Assembly: GCA_964418585.1 (NCBI GenBank)
Contig: CAYQMG010000074.1
Location: 124,001 to 188,000, forward strand
Length of the DNA stretch: 64,000 nucleotides
DNA from: JAJRTE01 sp964418585
GTDB lineage: Bacteria; Myxococcota_A; UBA796; JAJRTE01
Direction of reading: 5' to 3'
The notes under the pieces are model-generated. The model worked only from the letters and a program-made list of their open reading frames with translations, had not been told where the DNA came from and did no database searches. A program made the position numbers and the translations under genes. The first letter of the stretch is position 1; every line of letters starts with the position of its first letter. Shown here piece after piece: positions 59,924-64,000 of this stretch.

Positions 59924-60823
59924 ATGGCAACCGGCCAGTCAAGGTGGCGATCAGCCGCCATCATTGCAGCCCTGTTGGGGAGTTTCTCGGTGGGGTGTGC
60001 AGCCAAGCGCAGTTCGGGTCTGACGGAGACGGTGCTGGAGCCACCGATGCACACCACGTCACAGACCCTGTTGGCCGAGGCGGAAGCAGCGTGGCAGGAA
60101 CGGGAGGACCCGGACCGACTTCTCGAGGCCATATTGCTTTACAAGAAGATTGCCCGCAGTTCGGCCGCGGACCGTGAGGTCCTGGTACGGCTGTCCCGTG
60201 CCCTCTACTTCTATGCAGACGGATACCTGAAGAACGATGAGGAGCGCATTCGCAAGTACGATCAGGGCACCTACTACGGAGAGAAGGCGCTGGCGCAGAA
60301 CCAGGAGTTCAAGGCCCTCATCGACTCGGGGACGCCGGTGATCGAGGCCCTGGACGTGCTGGGCGAAGAGGACTGCGAGGCCCTCTACTGGACCGCAGCC
60401 AACCTGGGGAAGTGGTCCAAACTCAAGGGTATCCCCACCGTGCTCCGGAACACTGCCCTGTTCAAGGCGATGCTCGAGAAAGCGGATGCGCTGGACGACA
60501 GCTACAACTACGGAGGCCCGCCCCGAACCTGGGGAGCTTACTACGCGGCCGCGCCTTCCATCGTGGGGGGCGACCTGGAGAAGAGCCGACAGTACTTCGA
60601 GCGAGCCATGGAGATCGCTCCGGACTACTTCGCGACTCGAGTCCTCATGGCCGAAATCTACGCGCCCAAGGTGCACGACCGGGACCTGTTCGTCTCGCTG
60701 CTCACCTCGGTGATCGAAGGCGACCCGTACAAACTGCCCGACGTGGTTGCCGAGCAGAAAGTGGAGCAGGCCAAGGCTCGCAACCTCCTCGCTTCCGTGG
60801 ACCAGTATTTCCCGGAAAACTGA
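59924..60823 (+). CDS. TatT-family TPR lipoprotein
   Basis: A 299-residue protein starting at ATG 59924 with GGAGGG upstream. The signal ends SVGCAAKR, a lipobox. The body is alpha-helical repeats (LLEAILLYKKIARSSAADREV; ALYWTAANLGKWSKL; SRQYFERAMEIAPDYFATRVL), matching the T-component of tetratricopeptide-repeat-associated TRAP transporters, first described in Treponema. TatT trimers dock with a DctP-like binding protein, but no DctP, DctQ or DctM gene is in the window. It is convergent with the gene ending at 60869. Divergent from the RiPP peptides and probably unrelated to them. Confidence 0.85.
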   Translation: MATGQSRWRSAAIIAALLGSFSVGCAAKRSSGLTETVLEPPMHTTSQTLLAEAEAAWQEREDPDRLLEAILLYKKIARSSAADREVLVRLSRALYFYADGYLKNDEERIRKYDQGTYYGEKALAQNQEFKALIDSGTPVIEALDVLGEEDCEALYWTAANLGKWSKLKGIPTVLRNTALFKAMLEKADALDDSYNYGGPPRTWGAYYAAAPSIVGGDLEKSRQYFERAMEIAPDYFATRVLMAEIYAPKVHDRDLFVSLLTSVIEGDPYKLPDVVAEQKVEQAKARNLLASVDQYFPEN

Positions 60824-60868
60824 CCAACGCGGCCACACCCCGGGCCGTCGCGCCTCCGACACGGTACT

Positions 60869-61561
60869 TCAGCGCTCGAGCACCATCACCCCGTCCTTGA
60901 CCGTGACCGTGTTCAACCTGGACACCCACTTGCCGATGGACATCTGGTAGACGTGCTCCGCCAGGTTCTGGCCTTCCATGTCACGCCGAAGCTTTTCCTC
61001 GGTGCCCCCCGCAGCCACATCCACGTCCTCCAGTTCCACATGAAGTGCGCCATCCTCCATGGCGACGTGGAAATCGAACGTCCCGTTCAGATATCGGTCC
61101 TCCCATTCCGTCACCGGAACCACCCCGTCCTCGAACAGGGAGACCAGCGGAACACTCAACTGCGTTCTCACCGTATCGTCCACCAGTTCCACGTGGATGC
61201 GCCACCCCTCCTCTGCTGCAGGCAGATAGTGGTCGATCAGCACGTCGATCTCCGGACCGGTCAGCTCGAGACGCGTGGATTTCCCCTCCTCCAGATCGGC
61301 CGCAAACTGCTGAACCCGCGACAGAAGAGCGTCGACGCGCTCCTCAGACTGAAACGGCGTCGGCATGACCATGGGCCGGGGGGCCGTGAACTGCTGGACC
61401 TGCTTGTCCGCCAGCTTCAGAAGCAGGTATCCCATCAACGCCAGGAGACCAACCGACCCCACGATGAGAACCAGAGCCCAGAACAAACAACCCTTGCGCC
61501 GCGACCGGTCCTCGCCCGGGTGAATGGGTGGGGGTTGCTGGATGTCCACCGGATCCGACAC
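60869..61561 (-). CDS. Unknown single-span membrane protein
   Basis: A 230-residue protein. A cytoplasmic N-terminal Pro/Arg-rich stretch precedes one membrane helix (CLFWALVLIVGSVGLLALMGYLLL broken over residues 25-48), then a periplasmic domain with LELTGPEIDVLIDHYL and strand-rich segments up to TVTVKDGVMVLER. No family is recognised; it resembles small proteins with a lipid- or ligand-binding sheet. It is downstream of, but separated by 212 bp from, the LamG lipoprotein gene. Confidence 0.7.
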   Translation of the reverse strand: MSDPVDIQQPPPIHPGEDRSRRKGCLFWALVLIVGSVGLLALMGYLLLKLADKQVQQFTAPRPMVMPTPFQSEERVDALLSRVQQFAADLEEGKSTRLELTGPEIDVLIDHYLPAAEEGWRIHVELVDDTVRTQLSVPLVSLFEDGVVPVTEWEDRYLNGTFDFHVAMEDGALHVELEDVDVAAGGTEEKLRRDMEGQNLAEHVYQMSIGKWVSRLNTVTVKDGVMVLER

Positions 61562-61773
61562 GTCGTCACCTCACATGCTTTGCGCTGCCCCTGGGACAGC
61601 AATCACCGGCTCCGGTCCAGGATACCGGTACACGCGCTCGAGAACAATCGCTAATCCACCTTCCGCCTCCTCGTGACAGGTCCAGAGGCTGGAGCAGGCT
61701 GTTCTCGTGCCGCGGGGCATTCCCGCAGGGTCGGTCCACCGACCAGCGAGGAACTGAACCGTGGCAGGCATCA

Positions 61774-63663
61774 TCAGGGTACCACGCACTTGGGCAGCCC
61801 GCCCTGGGCATGGATCGCCGCGATCTCCTCGTCAGACAACGCCCTCCCAAAGATATCGACCTCGTCCAGAAGCCCTGTGAAGTAGTAGGTGCCGTCCAGC
61901 CCGGTACAGGTGCTCCTGCCCATCTCGAACGTGGCACCATTCGAAATGTTCGTCACCCCGGCAGCCTCCTTGGTGGCGTCCAAAATTCCGTCAATGTAGA
62001 TACGCCCAACCCTGCCCTCACGGACCAACGCCACATGGTGCCACTGGCCATCGTTCACCGACGTGACACTGTTGAAAGAAAGATAGTTGGTCGCGTCCTG
62101 ACTCTGGTCCAGTTCGAAAATCGGCCGTCCGTTGTGGATGCGAATGTCAATGAAACTCCCGTGCCCACAGTTGTTTCGCTTGCCCAGGATACCCTCCAGG
62201 CGACTCGCGGTCGTCTGGATCCAAAATTCGATCGTGAAATCCTCGGTCCCGAAATTCCCGATGGTGATGTCGAAATCAATCCGATCACTGCTGCCGTCGA
62301 AGCTGAATGCCTGGTTCACCAGCCCCGGAACACAGGTCACCCCCACAACGCTCCCGTCATGCCCTCCCACATCGTCACCAGCGTCGCCGTCCCCATGCCA
62401 GACCGCGCGTGCTCCACCAAAGGTGATCCCGTCGTCCTCGAGCCCGTTGCAATCGTCGTCCTCTCCGTTGCAACTCTCGGGAGCACCCGGATGGATCCCA
62501 CTCCGCTGATCGTCGCAATCCCCCCCGACCAATACATAGCCGTCGATCGGTTGGCATGACGGCGTCTCCGTCTCGGGCGCTCCATAGCCGTCCTGATCCT
62601 GATCTTCGTAGTAAATCGTCACTACCCCCTCGTCCACCGCTCCGTCACAGTCATCGTCCACCTCGTTGCAACACTCCTCCGCTCCGGGATACACGCTCCC
62701 ATCCTGGTCATCGCAGTCCGGCCCACCCGCCGACTCCCCTGCGTATCCATCTCCGTCCACATCCACCAGATCCGCTCCGTCACAATCCTGGTCCGCCCCG
62801 TCGTACGGCTCCTCCTCCGCTCCGGGATACACGCTCCCATCCTGGTCGTCGCAGTCCGGCCCACCCGCCGACTCCCCTGCGTATCCATCTCCGTCCACAT
62901 CCACCAGATCCGCTCCGTCACAGTCCTGGTCCGCCCCGTCGTACGGCTCCTCCTCCGCTCCGGGATACACGCTCCCATCGTAGTCATCGCAGTCTCCTTC
63001 GGCTTCGGAATACCCGTCGGCGTCGTCGTCTGTTACACTGAGGTCTTCGTCCACGTTTCCATCGCAATCATTGTCAGCACCATCGGCCGTTTCCGCTGCC
63101 CCTGGATAGGTTGCCGGATTGGTGTCATCGCAATCGTTCCCGCCAGCAGGTTCGCCGAGGAAACCGTCCGCATCCACGTCCTCGAGGTCGTTTCCATCGC
63201 AATCCTGATCCACTCCGTCATAGGGGACCTCGGCAGCACCTGGGTATGCGAACGGGTCCTGGTCGTCGCAGTCGCCCAGTTCGGTGGTGAACCCGTCATG
63301 ATCCAGATCCGCAACAACCGGTGACACGGTCGGTGATGGTGGTGGAGTGGCTGGAGTCGGCGAAGGCGCGAGGGTAGCCCCTGGCGCAGGCGTGCCCGTG
63401 GGTCCGGTCAACGGCTCGAACGTGGGGGTCGGGGAGAATCCAGGCGTGGGGCGGGGCGACCCGGGCGTGGACGTGACCGAGGATTCCGGCGTCGGGGACT
63501 CCTCGGACGACGAAACCGGGGTGATTGTCGGTGTCCCCGGGGACGCCGTCGAGACGGTCGTGGGCGAGGTTGTATCATCATCGACGGGCGTCTCTGGACA
63601 TCCCCCCACCAGCACCGAAACAACGCTCAGCAACCCGATCCACACACACGCTTTCTTGCTCAC
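61774..63663 (-). CDS. MopE-repeat lipoprotein with C-terminal LamG/concanavalin domain
   Basis: A 629-residue lipoprotein. The GTG start at 63663 follows AGGAGG; the signal ends VLVGGCPETP. A Thr/Pro/Ser linker (residues about 25-110) precedes MopE-type repeats to about residue 425, three of which form a 46-residue unit repeated almost exactly. The last about 200 residues are a LamG/laminin-type jelly roll (FSFDGSSDRIDFDITIGN; TIEFWIQTTASRLEGILG; WHHVALVREGRVGRIYIDG), which binds glycans or proteins. It is probably surface-exposed. A TATAAT at 63762-63767 on the minus strand suggests a promoter. Confidence 0.87.
   Translation of the reverse strand: MSKKACVWIGLLSVVSVLVGGCPETPVDDDTTSPTTVSTASPGTPTITPVSSSEESPTPESSVTSTPGSPRPTPGFSPTPTFEPLTGPTGTPAPGATLAPSPTPATPPPSPTVSPVVADLDHDGFTTELGDCDDQDPFAYPGAAEVPYDGVDQDCDGNDLEDVDADGFLGEPAGGNDCDDTNPATYPGAAETADGADNDCDGNVDEDLSVTDDDADGYSEAEGDCDDYDGSVYPGAEEEPYDGADQDCDGADLVDVDGDGYAGESAGGPDCDDQDGSVYPGAEEEPYDGADQDCDGADLVDVDGDGYAGESAGGPDCDDQDGSVYPGAEECCNEVDDDCDGAVDEGVVTIYYEDQDQDGYGAPETETPSCQPIDGYVLVGGDCDDQRSGIHPGAPESCNGEDDDCNGLEDDGITFGGARAVWHGDGDAGDDVGGHDGSVVGVTCVPGLVNQAFSFDGSSDRIDFDITIGNFGTEDFTIEFWIQTTASRLEGILGKRNNCGHGSFIDIRIHNGRPIFELDQSQDATNYLSFNSVTSVNDGQWHHVALVREGRVGRIYIDGILDATKEAAGVTNISNGATFEMGRSTCTGLDGTYYFTGLLDEVDIFGRALSDEEIAAIHAQGGLPKCVVP
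62681..62966. repeat. 138-bp near-identical tandem repeat
   Basis: GCTCCGGGAT recurs at 62681, 62819 and 62957, a period of 138 bp (46 codons). The two full copies differ at only a few positions (for example CACAATCC versus CACAGTCC), so the duplication is recent. It extends the MopE repeat array of the LamG lipoprotein. Confidence 0.85.
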
Positions 63664-63761
63664 CACACCCTCCTTGCTCGTCGTACAGCAGCGGTCATGT
63701 CCTTGCACACGGGTCGCCCGGCCTCCACGAACGGCCTCCGGTAACACGACACCGTTGGTGA

Positions 63762-63767
63762 ATTATA
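63762..63767 (-). promoter_or_regulatory. Putative -10 box of the LamG lipoprotein gene
   Basis: A perfect minus-strand TATAAT lies about 100 bp before the GTG at 63663. No good -35 is seen at 16-18 bp. Confidence 0.4.
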
Positions 63768-63878
63768 GTCTGCCTCAAGCGTTCACCGCAGTACGATATC
63801 GTCACGCTGGACGCCGCCCAATCCGTTCCGGCGCCTGTTTCGATGGGTCAAAGAGACGCTGTCTCACGCTTCGCCCAA

Positions 63879-63898
63879 CCGCCGCCTCTCGGCGGCGG
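63879..63898. repeat. Perfect hairpin near the right edge
   Basis: CCGCCGCC-TCTC-GGCGGCGG has an 8-bp stem and 4-base loop, with no T-run. The surrounding 63768-64000 shows no supportable gene; it may be the end of a unit beyond the window or a dispersed repeat. Confidence 0.5.
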
Positions 63899-64000
63899 GC
63901 CTGCGCCGGGCGGGCACCCGCGCACGCCACCAAGAACGGTTGCTCCCTGGGTGGGCAGACCGGTCTTGCTGGACATCTTGAGAAAAAACAGGCTTGATCG

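Noticed and set aside
60043..60862. Minus-strand frame opposite the TatT gene
   Set aside because: The plus strand has a lipobox, ribosome binding site and helical repeats; the antisense frame has no features.

Overview
The window reads as chromosomal DNA of a G+C-rich, diderm (Gram-negative) bacterium. The evidence is an LpxL-like acyltransferase, FadL/PorV-type outer-membrane barrels, many lipobox proteins and a DsbA-like oxidoreductase. Several traits point to Myxococcota or a neighbouring deltaproteobacteria-like lineage: MopE-type Asp/Cys repeats in four proteins, Gly-Cys-x-Cys / membrane helix / Arg-cluster C-termini (MYXO-CTERM-like sorting signals), a TatT protein and an XPB-Bax1 pair. 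This placement is inference; no rRNA or tRNA gene was seen. Genes are densely packed, with many 4-11 bp stop/start overlaps.

Layout. 1-5.8 kb: SurA-DsbA-like lipoprotein; a minus-strand set of lipoprotein, NlpC/P60 lipoprotein and secreted protein; a soluble histidine kinase with a response regulator that has an XRE-type output domain. 5.9-10.1 kb: mobA, a GT-C glycosyltransferase and a Rossmann FAD protein. 10.2-16.5 kb: PorV-like protein, dksA, a secreted protein, priA, then an AAA/DUF4143 ATPase preceded by an unusual 31-32 bp palindromic array. 16.5-25 kb: one 2827-residue surface protein (four about 415-residue beta-helix modules, 17 MopE repeats, C-terminal sorting signal). 25.4-29.1 kb: epimerase, XPB helicase, Bax1/DUF790 nuclease. 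29.1-33.6 kb: outer-membrane barrel with two exported lipoproteins. 33.9-36.3 kb: SRPBCC protein and a NUDIX-eIF2B fusion. 36.3-43.5 kb, minus strand: secretin N-domain protein, murA, a tandem double subtilisin in one frame, a TPR protein. 43.7-48.8 kb: S37 peptidase, MopE lipoprotein, FadL-like barrel, an unknown protein. 48.7-49.5 kb: CcmC-like protein.

49.6-59.5 kb is the most notable region: a probable RiPP (ribosomally made, modified peptide) gene cluster. A plus-strand operon encodes a radical SAM/SPASM protein, an LpxL-like acyltransferase, an ABC exporter, three ATP-grasp-type proteins (the first degenerate) and a second radical SAM/SPASM protein. A convergent minus-strand operon encodes two paralogous 50- and 52-residue peptides, a 62-residue helical protein with a similar N-terminus, and a CPBP-family membrane protease. 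The peptides share a charged helical leader, two conserved cysteines and a Thr-Thr...Glu-Glu-Asp tail resembling graspetide cores. A workable model is: the leader recruits the enzymes, ATP-grasp ligases and radical SAM enzymes modify the tail, the CPBP protease removes the leader, the ABC protein exports the product, and the acyltransferase may lipidate it.

59.9-64 kb: a TatT lipoprotein, a single-span membrane protein, and a MopE/LamG lipoprotein with a recent 138-bp internal duplication.
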